64,000 nt of DNA from Diphasiastrum complanatum. Taxonomy: Eukaryota; Streptophyta; Lycopodiopsida; Lycopodiales; Lycopodiaceae. The notes beneath the pieces are model-generated. The model ran no database searches, was not told the DNA's origin, and saw nothing but the letters and a program-made list of their open reading frames with translations. Each line of letters begins with the position of its first letter. Position 1 is the stretch's first letter. Positions 10,501 to 18,656 of this stretch are shown here, in pieces. The position numbers and the translations under genes are program-made. The stretch lies in contig CM055101.1 in NCBI GenBank assembly GCA_029204225.1, positions 38,669,374-38,733,373 on the forward strand. Reading direction: 5' to 3'.

Positions 10501-13500
10501 ACCAAAAATGCGAAAGTGAGAGATTGTAGGCTTCTTTTCGTACCAAACGTCATAAGGAGTTAATACTTTCAATGCTTTAGTAGGACAACGATTGCTTATG
10601 TATGTTGCCGTTATAACCGCTTCAGCCCAAAACTTGTGAGGCAGCCCCTTTGCTTTGAGCATGCAACGGGCCATCTCCATAAGTGTGTGATTCTTTCGCT
10701 CGGCAACACCATTTTGTTGAGGCGTATAGGGAGTTGTCATTTGATGTAGAATTCCCTTTTCTCGAAGAAATGCACCGAACGTATTCTTAATGTATTCCCC
10801 TCCTCGATTGGTGCATAGGGTCTTCAAAGGATGCCCAAACTGATTTTCCACCATTGCTAGAAAATCTCTGAAACGTTGAAAAACTTCCGATTTAGCCTTC
10901 ATAGGATAGATCCATGTAAAACGGAAAAAGTCATCAATAAAAGTCACAAAATAGATGCACTTTCCAATGGATTCGGTCCTCATTGGACCACAAACATCAC
11001 TATGAACCATATCAAATTTATCAAGAACCCTTATAGTTCCATCAATTGGAAAAGGTTTCCTTTGAAACTTTCCAAGTATGCACCCCTCGCATACATGCCC
11101 TTCCGGCTGCTCAATAGTAGGAATGTCTTCTACCATATTAAATGTCTTCAGCTTCTTCAAACTTGCAAAGTTAAGGTTCCCAAACCTTGCCTGCCACAAT
11201 TCAGCCAACTCCAATGATTGTGATGTAGAAGCAACAAGACATGTAGAGGGAATTCGTCGCTCATAGGTATCCATAATGAATAAGCCAGCATGCATTGTTC
11301 CTGAAACAATAATCAAGAGTGATCTTTTAGGATCCTTGACAAGACACTTATCTTCTTTGAACTCAACAACTAGTCCTTGCTTCAACATAGTTGAAACCGA
11401 AAGAAGATTCTTCTTGATTCCCGGAACATAAAGCACATTCTTAATGTAATTTTCTTCACCATTAGGCAAAATGATGGCTACAATTCCAATTCCATGAACA
11501 TAATAAGATGCATCATCCGCACATTGTACCTTACTTTCATTTTGCACTTTCACAAATTTAGTGAATGCTTCTTTGCGAGAAGTCATATGACGAGTAGCAC
11601 CACTATCAATCACCCATTCAATGGGCTGAAAATCTGCAACTTGCAAAACAGAACCTGAATTCCTCATAGATATAGAAGTACTAGTAGAAGCAATATTAGA
11701 CACAAAAGCATAGTCTTGGTTGAAGAGATCACCACTAGCTTCAAGCTCTTGCTCCAAAGTAGGAAGTGAAGCACTAGTATCAATTCCTTTACTCTCCTCT
11801 TTCGCAAGCTTCTTCTTACAATCCTTGATGAAGTGCCCATACTTCTTGCAATAATGGCACTTCCCTTTCTTCTTTTGAGTGTTGACATCTTGACCTCCAA
11901 TGGGCTTTTGCTTATCCTTGGAAGGAGGCTCCCCCTTTCCTTTTGACTTGCCTTTTCCCTTGCCTTTCGTGAAGAAAGCTTGATCTTGTTGAGTGTCACC
12001 CGCAAAGTTTTGCCTCGTTTGCTCCTCTTGAAGAAGCAACCCAACAAGTTCATCAAAGGAGAGTTGCTATCCCCTAAGAGAGATACTCAAAGCTGAAACA
12101 AATGGAAGATAAGATGAAGGTAATGAGTTGAGAGTAATGGAAACAAATTGAGCATCCTCAATTATCTCATCAATATTGAGAAGCTCCTCACGAAGATCCT
12201 TGATCTTCGTCAAGTGATTGGTCACTTGATCCCCTTCTTGCATCTTCAACAAAGAAAGTTGATTTCTGAGATACACCACTCTTGCTGGATTTTTGACTCT
12301 ATATTTTGTATCCCACGCACTTTTAGATGTCTTACAAGACCTAATAGAAGGTAAGATAGATCTTTTCACAGCAAGAGCAACCATAGAATGTGCTTGTGCA
12401 TCCCTTCCACTTCTTTTGTTCTTCCGAAGATGTAGAAGATGATGATCCACGAGGTGTAGGAGGTGCCAAAGACGGAGGCCTTTCCTCATCACCATTGACC
12501 AAATCCCACAGCCCTTTCGCTATGAGAAGATTCTTCATCATGTAACTCCACAAGGAGTAGTTTGTGCCATCCAACCGATCTTCACTAAACAAAGAACCAA
12601 TAGCTTCCGATTCTTTAGCCATTACCTTCAACAAAATTTCAACTTGTAGTAGATAGGAAAGAGAGCCTTTCCACAACCAAATCTACTCAAAAAATTTGCA
12701 GCAAACAAAGAGCTGAAAGTTCTGCAACCAAAGTGCCCAAAAGATAATGGAAAGATGGCTGTCTTTCTACGCAAAAAAACCAGCTTCTTGAAAATTAGGT
12801 TAGCTTCGATTGAAGCCTACACCGAAACCTAATTAGGAAGCCAAATAGTGTGATCAACACACACTCCAATAGGGCTGTTGAAAGCGCCCTACTGCTTGCA
12901 GAGAATCTGCAAATTTCCAGCCACAAGTTGACCTAACCCTGAATAGGGTTTGCTGAATTTTGGGCGCCCTCCTACACAAATGCAAACCTGAAAACAAAAA
13001 CAGCAAGATAAGGAGACACCACAACCAAAAATCAGTAGCAGATTTTTGGCACCCTCCTCCAAACAAAACTTGCTGAAAACTGGTTGCATAAAAATCAGAT
13101 TTGAGATTCTGAATTTTGGGACACAAATTGCTCCTCCAAGATCTCTGATGGGCGCCCTCCTTCAACCAGAAAAGAGACAAAAAAGCTGATCCAAACTCCA
13201 CTTGGAAAGATCAGCAGGATGCTGAAATTTCAGAACAAAAAGTAGAGAAGCTCCTCTTCTGGTAGGGCACCAACAAACAAGCTTGCTGCAAATCCGATAG
13301 CTCTGATACCATGTAGGAAAGCAAGAATCAAGTCACCAAGATCTAGTTATCAATCAATCTCCACAAGAAACAAGAGAGAAGAGGCTGGGCGCCCAACTCT
13401 AAGAGAGAGAGAGAGAGAAAACAGAAACAAGAGCAACGGAGAGCAGTCCAAAATGGAATACACAATGAGCATCTAAGTACTCTACCTGGATGTGGCCAAA

Positions 13501-16500
13501 TGCCACCAAACCCTAAGGTTAACCACTTACTGAATGTAGGGCCCCACCAAAAGTCAAGATAGGGCCCCTAAACAGAATTAGACCCCTAAGGACCCACGAG
13601 TCAGTACATGACCAAAATTGGGTCCAACTGAACTTAAGGCAAACTTAAGATGGCCTAAATAACTAAATACCCATGGTTACACAAATCTCGACCTTTTGGG
13701 TCAAAGTAACCTATGGATTAACTTTAGCATAGTCATTTATTTCTAACAATCACTAGACATCTTTTATTAAAGAGGAGTGTCTACACAAAAATTTCAATAT
13801 ATTAGCAGTCACCATCCTTGCACATAGCTCACTCACAGTCAACACTTAGTTTGCTATTATAACTCCCTTTTCTAAAAGTGTGCAAGAATGGGTGTGCTTT
13901 CCCTTGTGAAAGCTTTAAGATAGCCACCTTCCCTTTCCTACATTCTCTAATTGTATCTTGTTTTCTCCCTTTTTCAAGTTTGAATTGTAGCTTCATCCTT
14001 AGATCTAAAGGACCCAATCAGGCTTCACCTAATTGGCCCTCTTTGTTCCCACCTAATCAAGTTACATATTAGGTTTTTGCAATCAGTAGACTATGACTGA
14101 TTTAGGTCAATGACCCTAAAACCAATCATTTATATGGCCTCCCCCCTCTAAGACTTATTGTCCTCTTTAGGAAATCAGAGTAAGACTTTCTCATCTCCTT
14201 TGTTGTTTCATTTTTCTGCTCTCTGTAGTTCGAAAAACGAAACACTTTTTCGAACAATTTTCTTAGTGATCAATCCTTAAACTTAGATCATGACCTTGAG
14301 CTTTATTAATGGTACTAGAACATAGGCAATTTAGTTCCCATTATGTACCCTAATAAAACAAGATATACAGCTCAAAATTCAGCATTTCAGTTGAGTATAG
14401 TAAAATATCATAATTGTCTATTTTGCTCTGCAACTTAGTTTGTGATTGTCTTATTCATTTATTTTCTCAGCTATTGGTAATTGCATAGGCAAGATCAAGG
14501 TAGATTAGTGTCATTCCGATATCAGGGATTGATCCTAACATTGTGATCTTCCTTTGATCATAGTCTATCTAGAATTTTAAGCAATAGGATACATGTCATT
14601 ATTACAGAATGCACAGCAGCAGATCAGTGAGAGAAGAGCTGAGAGAGAGCATCACACACACAGAGCAAGCGGTTTCTTAACTATGTACTCTATTGGTGAT
14701 GAATGATAATGGAGAGCAACCGCTTAGAGACGATGATGTTCAAGAGCCATGTGCTTAGTCACATCATTTGGGTACCCATATGTTAGCTAGATATTAAATA
14801 GATGTGTTCACACTTAGATGATATTTATTCCAACACTCCTCCATCGGATATTCGTCAGTAGTAGCATATTTGCAAATTGCTTATTTTCAGATTTATCTTC
14901 GATAGTGTCTTCTCCACTGATCCAACAGCCCACTGATCAATAAACGCGCGCAGCTTAGTGAAATGAACAAACATTGTGTCACCATCTTCATGGTGATCAG
15001 CTTCTTGCATAGGTACAATCGATTATTGAAACTTCTAGTGTCATAAAGTGAAGCTAAAGTATCCCAGGCTTCCTTTGCTGACTTGGATTTGCTCACCTGA
15101 AGTAGCTGCAAATCCTTTAAGCTGAATATTGTAGCCTTTGCCTTGTTGTCACGTTTGAGCTATGCATCAAGTCCTTCAAAGTTATGGACTCAGCTCATTA
15201 CATTCGCTGCATCCATTTACATTTACAGTTACTTTACTTTATGCATAAGCAGGCCTTGGGCCCTTTTTTATTCATTAGTGACATTCAGACTATATGGTTG
15301 GCCTTTGGCCTTATTATTCATTATTAGGCCATTTGGACATATTACTGGAGAGTGGGGGCCTTCTTGGAGGGCGCACTATTATCCTTCCCAGTTGGGCCCT
15401 AGCCATTGGAAGCTTCCTTTTAGGGCTTCCTCTTGGCTATAAGTAGGGAAACTGTGTCATTTGTCATTCAGCTGATGATATTGATCTCTCTCTTTAGCCT
15501 CCTTAACCTCTCTCTTTCCTGCTTTCTAGGGTTAAGTCTTGCTTATGTGATGCTTTCATAGCTTAGTTCTAGATCAGCTGTGGCTCTATTCGTAACTTGG
15601 TATCAGAGCACTTTTCTGAGCACAATCTGGAATTTTTTCTTTGCTGCCTTGCCTTGCTCCTCCATCGCTGTTCCTACAACTCCATTACCGTTTTGACAGC
15701 CCTGTTCCATCGCTGCTCCTTCCACTCCTTCCTGCCCAGCGTTCCCCCTGTTTTGTCCCCTCTTTTCTTTGCTGCCCAGCGCTCCTCTTCCTTTCCATCG
15801 TTGTCCCTGCCTTCCGACCTGTCACTTTCGTCTGATATTTTTCCAGTTTGCAGCCATCTTCCACAGTTAGTTCCCTGACTGTCCAGCGCCCATCCTCATC
15901 CAAAAACTACCCAATTCCGACATCATTTGCTATTCCAAACAGCTAAAATTCTTCAACCTGCAAATCGCTGCCTCAGCACTCCCAACTTGTCACTTTTGCC
16001 TTTTTTCTTCTCCAATTCCAGCCATCTTTTACAGCTTATCAAAAGGCTGTCGCGCGCTCATTCTCCACCACATTTTCAGGAATTCTGACTCCGTTTAATC
16101 TTCCAAATTCACATTGTATCCCTGGTTGTCCAGCGCATTTTTACAGCTTCTCCATTGTTCATTGCTGTCTGTTTTTTTCAGTTGTGATAATATTGGTTGT
16201 AATAGGCTAATTTGGGGTGATGACAAGAGTCCGCTCCCTCAAGTTTTCGTCTATTCCTTCCACTATCATTATGGCACATTCACCTACCCCGAGTGAGACT
16301 ACTCAGGAAACCTTATCCGATCAGTTTTGTCGCATGGATGAGACCCTTTCTGGCCTCGTTCTTCGCTTCGATTCAGTTATGACCGGCTTTGCTACTATGC
16401 AGTCACAGATTGATTCTTTACAACCTCATGGTCCTGGTAAAGCTCCTGTTTTTCCTACATTTGGGACTCCCCCTCCATTTGGATTTCCATCTTCTTCTGC

Positions 16501-18405
16501 TAGTCAGCCTAGTGATGGACCATTCATTCCATTTAACCCACCTCCTGGTTTCTTTCCTCGTCCCCCCCTTCCTGAGCCACACTTTGCTCAAGACTTTCGT
16601 GATAGGGTACAGCTTGCTACCTATTCCGGTTCCTCCGACGAGAACTTATTAGAGAATTGGTTTGCTAAGCTTGACACATATTTTCATATTTACCCTAAGA
16701 CTGATCCTCAGAAGATCCAGTTGGCTGCTTTACATTTAGATGGACGTGCCGCCACGTGGTGGCGAGTTTATAGAGTTGATCCTGATCGGGAAGGGCTCCA
16801 TGTATGGCATACTTTTCGCCGTGACCTCCGCCATGCTATGATTGATCTTCAGTGGCTTGACCGCCAACGTGATACATTCCGTAGTCTCACTCAGACTAGT
16901 GATCTTGCTTCTTATACAGATCAGTTTATGGAGCTTTCTTATCTTTTCACAGATCTACAGCCCACTGAGCTTATTTCTCGTTACATTGTTGGGCTTTGTG
17001 GTGCTTTACGTTATGATGTTTCTTCCTTCCGTCCTACCACACTTGTTGAGGCGATGTCTCTTGCCAGTACTTTACAGCATAAGTACTCTAACTCCTTCCC
17101 GCTTCTCCCGACCCCGTCCTTCTGCTTCATCTTTTCCCGCTACGTTCACCCCTACACCAGCCCCTTCTGTTCCAGCTCTCTCCATTGCCCCTTCGCCTCC
17201 TCGTCCTCCGACTCCTCGACCTGCTTTTGTCCGACGTTACACGTCTGCAGAGTTCGCTGATCTTCAGCACCCCAATTTCTAGCATACCAAGATTACCTGC
17301 CCCTACTTTCAAGAGTGCCAACAATGTCATAAATCACCAAAGAGCCAGGAGTTTGGCAAACAGGAGAGCGAGTGCCCAATTTCTAACTTTCTAGAAGACA
17401 TATCTCCAAAACATCCTTTAGGAGAGTTACAGTTGAAAATAACAGGGGGAAACTTACAAATTGTTGATAGATTTGAGCTTTGAGCAGTAGATATAACAAA
17501 TAACTGGTTGCCAGGTCAGTTTGGATTGGAAGGCTTAGGCAGCTTACTTTAGACTAGCTTTTAGATTACTAAACGTTGCTCAGAATTTCAGTGAAGAGCT
17601 TGCAAATTTCCCCTGAAGCAAATTTTGGAACAATTGCCCAGTAGAGCTGGCAATGTACCAGAGAAGTTACTGGAACTGCTGTAGTGTTGTGGAGCGTATT
17701 TCTACGGAGCGAGCAAGATGTGAAAAATTACCTATTATCAAAAATTGAATTCGCCAAAGTTCACAGATGCAGTTCCAGATAAGCTCACACGCTTAGTGTG
17801 AATTGGTTACAAAATGTGGAGAACTGTTTACTTTTAGATGTGTGGCATCATCAAAGATCAAGAGAAGATTGCGGAAGCTACAAAGTAGTTGCAAGAGTCA
17901 GTCCAGAGGTGGCGGAGGAAAGTAGAGAAAGACAATCTAGTTCCAGTCACTTCGGAGTCTTTCTGACAGATGTCCATTCAGAATTGGGTACACACGGATG
18001 AGAAGAATAGAGAAAGATAATCTAGTTCTAAGTCACTTCGGAGTCTTTCTGACAGATGTCCATTCAGAATTGGGTACACACGGATGAGAAGAATAGAGTT
18101 ATGCAATCTCGAATAAGTCTAAAGCAGAGCAACTCCAGTGTTCAGGTCGGAGGTTGGGTATTTATGGGAAACGATAAGTAACTCAAACACTAAAACTTAA
18201 ATCATGGATATTTCCCTTTGCACTTATAAGTAAGTTGAAGTTGGTCGCAACAGCTGCTAAGTTTTGTTGACAGTATAGACAGACACTGCTTCAGTAAAAG
18301 ATGCCTCAACGGCAGCAAATCCGAAGTGTATGGTTTTATCTATAAAACGTAGAATCTCCTTTCATAGCATCGTCTTTCATATCAAAGCATTATTTGTTAG
18401 TCAAA

Positions 18406-18482
<77 letters not shown>

Positions 18483-18656
18483 GTTTGTTCCAGAAAAGTA
18501 AATGCATACCTCAAAAAAAATACCAAAGAGATTGGGAGAGATGAGGCGTCCAGAGTGCCCAGCATCTATTTTCCAGTTCAACGTTTGATTTGGTTGGTCT
18601 CGCAACACTGCCTTCTGGCACCCCACTAAAAATAGGAGGAAAGTGATCTGCCACAT
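6614..18656 (-). CDS. alpha-L-arabinofuranosidase (GH51), 5' part, four exons, continues beyond the left edge
   Basis: This family removes arabinose side chains from cell-wall arabinoxylans and arabinans; the enzyme is secreted. Four exons splice in one frame: 18656-18510 (phase 0 end), 7470-7416 (ends after one base of a codon), 7105-6900 (phase 0) and 6739-6614. The joined product shows an N-terminal hydrophobic segment ('ITFLLFLVG', likely signal peptide), then 'LFGIFFEEINHAG', 'GGLWAEL', 'NRGFEAGG', 'NTPSNIAPW', 'CFKQNPIALR' and 'NPGYWGM', all in the order of plant GH51 proteins. No stops or frameshifts occur in about 178 codons. The catalytic glutamates lie in the missing C-terminal two thirds. 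Intron 1 is about 11 kb and full of retrotransposons. An alternative start in an upstream exon is possible, because an AG splice acceptor overlaps the first codons. Confidence 0.85.
6900..7105 (-). CDS. GH51 exon 3
   Basis: 206 bp between an AATAG acceptor and a GTATAA donor. It encodes 'GFEAGGPNTPSNIAPW', 'DQVWLETERSSCFKQ', 'ALRIEFLCDENSNEC' and 'GVGVANPGYWGM', a strong GH51 signature. Confidence 0.9.
7416..7470 (-). CDS. GH51 exon 2 (55 bp)
   Basis: A tiny exon between a TGTAG acceptor and a GTTCTC donor. It encodes 'EINHAGDGGLWAELVDNR' plus one base of the next glycine. It joins in frame to exon 1 ('LFGIFFE') and exon 3 ('GFEAGG'). It is too short for a usual open-frame search. Confidence 0.92.
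7520..7572. repeat. (TC)n microsatellite in GH51 intron 1
   Basis: Preceded by three or four CAATCT hexamers. It reads as (GA)n on the gene strand and ends about 50 nt upstream of the exon 2 acceptor. Confidence 0.97.
7573..8132. other. GH51 intron 1 sequence, no gene seen
   Basis: AT-rich sequence with no coding homology recognised; the flank of the copia insertion that starts at 8133. Confidence 0.5.
8133..8439 (-). repeat. copia 3' LTR
   Basis: 307 bp, TG...CA ends, aligned with 13312-13603. It differs by scattered substitutions and about a 15-bp indel near 8270, so the insertion is not recent. A short (GA)n lies inside both copies. Confidence 0.93.
8440..8995 (-). pseudogene. copia RNase H, frameshifted and 3'-truncated
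   Basis: RNase H motifs appear in two frames. One reads 'HWKALKRIFRYLQGT' and 'GFSDSDWGGD'. The other reads 'ISWSSKKQPTVATSSSEAEY' and 'LILSDSQSAIAIARNPSFHARTKH'. The frame then runs from 'ILLEYCDSWVL' straight into the LTR, where an intact element would have 'ADIFTKPL', a stop and a polypurine tract. The last 30 or so codons and the tract are missing exactly up to the LTR edge. Confidence 0.85.
8995..9819 (-). pseudogene. copia reverse transcriptase
   Basis: An open frame of 274 codons covers the RVT_2 domain: 'SKWVYKIKYKADGTIERYKA', 'RLVAKGYAQQ', 'DIKTTFLNG' (usual TAFLNG), 'KALYGLKQASRMWY' and the catalytic 'LLYVDDIIIMGS'. It is one of the best preserved parts of the element. It is separated from integrase by a TAA just upstream and from RNase H by a stop at its end. 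RT copies the element RNA into cDNA. The YVDD box is intact but the polyprotein is broken. Confidence 0.9.
9829..12039 (-). CDS. copia gag C-terminus, protease and integrase (736 codons open)
   Basis: A single long frame runs from the end of gag through a CCHC knuckle ('CHYCKKYGHFIKDC', about residue 62), the aspartic protease ('WVIDSGATRHM', about residue 142), the pre-integrase region ('LWQARFGNLNFASL') and the integrase core ('MVHSDVCGPM', then 'TPQQNGVAERKN'). It ends with the integrase C-terminal 'GYSSESKGYRLFN' and 'SRDVHFDE'. The motif that normally reads TDRGGEY is 'TNRGGEYI', so the second catalytic aspartate is asparagine. Gag upstream is in other frames and RT is behind a stop, so the polyprotein cannot be made whole. 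Confidence 0.92.
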   Translation of the reverse strand: MLLQEEQTRQNFAGDTQQDQAFFTKGKGKGKSKGKGEPPSKDKQKPIGGQDVNTQKKKGKCHYCKKYGHFIKDCKKKLAKEESKGIDTSASLPTLEQELEASGDLFNQDYAFVSNIASTSTSISMRNSGSVLQVADFQPIEWVIDSGATRHMTSRKEAFTKFVKVQNESKVQCADDASYYVHGIGIVAIILPNGEENYIKNVLYVPGIKKNLLSVSTMLKQGLVVEFKEDKCLVKDPKRSLLIIVSGTMHAGLFIMDTYERRIPSTCLVASTSQSLELAELWQARFGNLNFASLKKLKTFNMVEDIPTIEQPEGHVCEGCILGKFQRKPFPIDGTIRVLDKFDMVHSDVCGPMRTESIGKCIYFVTFIDDFFRFTWIYPMKAKSEVFQRFRDFLAMVENQFGHPLKTLCTNRGGEYIKNTFGAFLREKGILHQMTTPYTPQQNGVAERKNHTLMEMARCMLKAKGLPHKFWAEAVITATYISNRCPTKALKVLTPYDVWYEKKPTISHFRIFGCTAYAFVLDKLRTKLEDKGVKCIFVGYSSESKGYRLFNLSTNKIIASRDVHFDEKNSLDVAPTHILKGDSPHSVNVEVFPDLVPSSIARDKGQQSTSFDLPNTSSSLEPNVHEEQAVVAQNQPAGTVGQQGPVLEDLGQPSAVSEDLGQQIARRDMAVGQPKTVPRWLLSTLRDSKVSSFYDGKTHASTKSVDYADFSDFALTSHGDIAEEPDFYEQAKGVKC
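12067..12620 (-). pseudogene. copia gag, frameshifted
   Basis: The gag start reads 'MAKESEAIGSLFSEDRLDG' and 'NYSLWSYMMKNLLIAKGLWD', starting near 12620. After a frame change near 12420 it continues as 'KTSKSAWDTKYRVKNPARV', 'NQLSLLKMQEGD' and 'LNSLPSSYLPFVSAL'. A stop at about 12067 and another frame change separate it from the zinc-knuckle frame at 12039. This is the UBN2-type capsid protein of copia elements. Confidence 0.85.
13300..13311 (-). promoter_or_regulatory. primer binding site of the copia element (Met-tRNA type)
   Basis: On the minus strand TGGTATCAGAGC directly follows the 5' LTR after one base. It is the common plant copia site complementary to initiator tRNA-Met. Confidence 0.92.
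13312..13603 (-). repeat. copia 5' LTR
   Basis: 292 bp partner of 8133-8439; homology stops at exactly the same base (GAGTCA) on both copies. Confidence 0.93.
13604..14834. other. intron sequence with a copia LTR body, no gene
   Basis: No coding homology. The right part (to about 14300) is probably the LTR that begins at 14835 on the minus strand; its other end is not defined. Confidence 0.5.
14835..15170 (-). mobile_element. internally deleted copia remnant: gag N-terminus joined to polypurine tract and 3' LTR
   Basis: On the minus strand, 15111-14893 reads a copia gag piece ('VSKSKSAKEAWDTLASLYDT', then a frame change). About 50 bp further on comes GATGGAGGAG followed by TGTTGGAATAAATATC, the look of a polypurine tract and LTR start. 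All of pol is missing. The element therefore retains only its two ends and the start of gag. Confidence 0.65.
15190..17283 (+). mobile_element. Ty3/gypsy element, 5' end only (LTR, PBS, gag)
   Basis: A TGGTATCAGAGC primer binding site at 15599-15610 follows a probable 5' LTR (about 15190-15596; TATA-like GGCTATAAGTAGG near 15437). A 600-bp leader precedes a gypsy gag frame starting at 16217. Sequence homology ends at about 17283 with no protease or RT, so the element is truncated. The LTR start is not resolved. Confidence 0.75.
16217..17283 (+). pseudogene. Ty3/gypsy gag
   Basis: The open frame from 16217 shows an N-terminal coiled segment ('FCRMDETLSGLVLRFDSV'), a Pro/Phe-rich linker, and the retrotransposon gag domain: 'YSGSSDENLLENWFAKLDTY', 'DPQKIQLAALHLDGRAATWW', 'TFRRDLRHAMI', then 'YTDQFMELSYLFTDL' and 'YIVGLCGALRYDVS'. 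After a frameshift near 17090 it continues in another frame as a Pro/Ala-rich stretch ending 'RRYTSAEFADLQHPNF'. The CCHC knuckle expected next is missing. In an intact element gag builds the particle. The likely first codon may be a later Met ('MAHSPTPSETTQ', 16271), since the first residues have no known counterpart. Confidence 0.85.
17284..17923. other. GH51 intron 1 sequence, nothing recognised
   Basis: No coding homology, RNA gene or clear repeat seen. Confidence 0.4.
17924..18094. repeat. tandem duplication, 85-bp unit, two copies
   Basis: 17924-18008 and 18009-18094 are nearly identical, differing by about three bases. Both contain GACAGATGTCCATTCAGAAT. In GH51 intron 1. Confidence 0.92.
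18408..18482. repeat. (TC)n(AC)n compound microsatellite downstream of the GH51 exon 1 donor
   Basis: Reads (GT)n then (GA)n on the gene strand, starting about 28 nt after the 5' splice site at 18509. Confidence 0.97.
18510..18656 (-). CDS. GH51 exon 1 with signal peptide
   Basis: 147 bp, 49 codons, from ATG at 18656 to a GAG|GTATGC donor. A hydrophobic segment ('ITFLLFLVG') is followed by 'KIDAGHSGRLISP' and 'LFGIFFE', the conserved N-terminal strand of plant GH51 enzymes. The start is chosen because it gives a signal peptide. A competing TTTTTAG acceptor at about the tenth codon leaves open an upstream first exon. Confidence 0.75.

Larger units (their letters stand above)
8133..13603 (-). 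mobile_element. Ty1/copia retrotransposon with both LTRs, 5.5 kb
   Basis: LTRs at 8133-8439 (3') and 13312-13603 (5') flank a minus-strand gag-pol. The primer binding site, TGGTATCAGAGC, matches initiator methionine tRNA. Gag-pol domains are in copia order (gag, CCHC knuckle, protease, integrase, RT, RNase H), but with frameshifts in gag and stops before RT and in RNase H. The end of RNase H and the polypurine tract are missing. The flanking 5-bp sequences (ATCAT left, GTACA right) do not match, so there is no target duplication. It sits in GH51 intron 1 in the same orientation as the gene. Confidence 0.95.

Noticed and set aside
9319-11266. Plus-strand frames over the copia gag-pol
   Set aside because: Shadows opposite RT, integrase and protease coding sequence on the minus strand.
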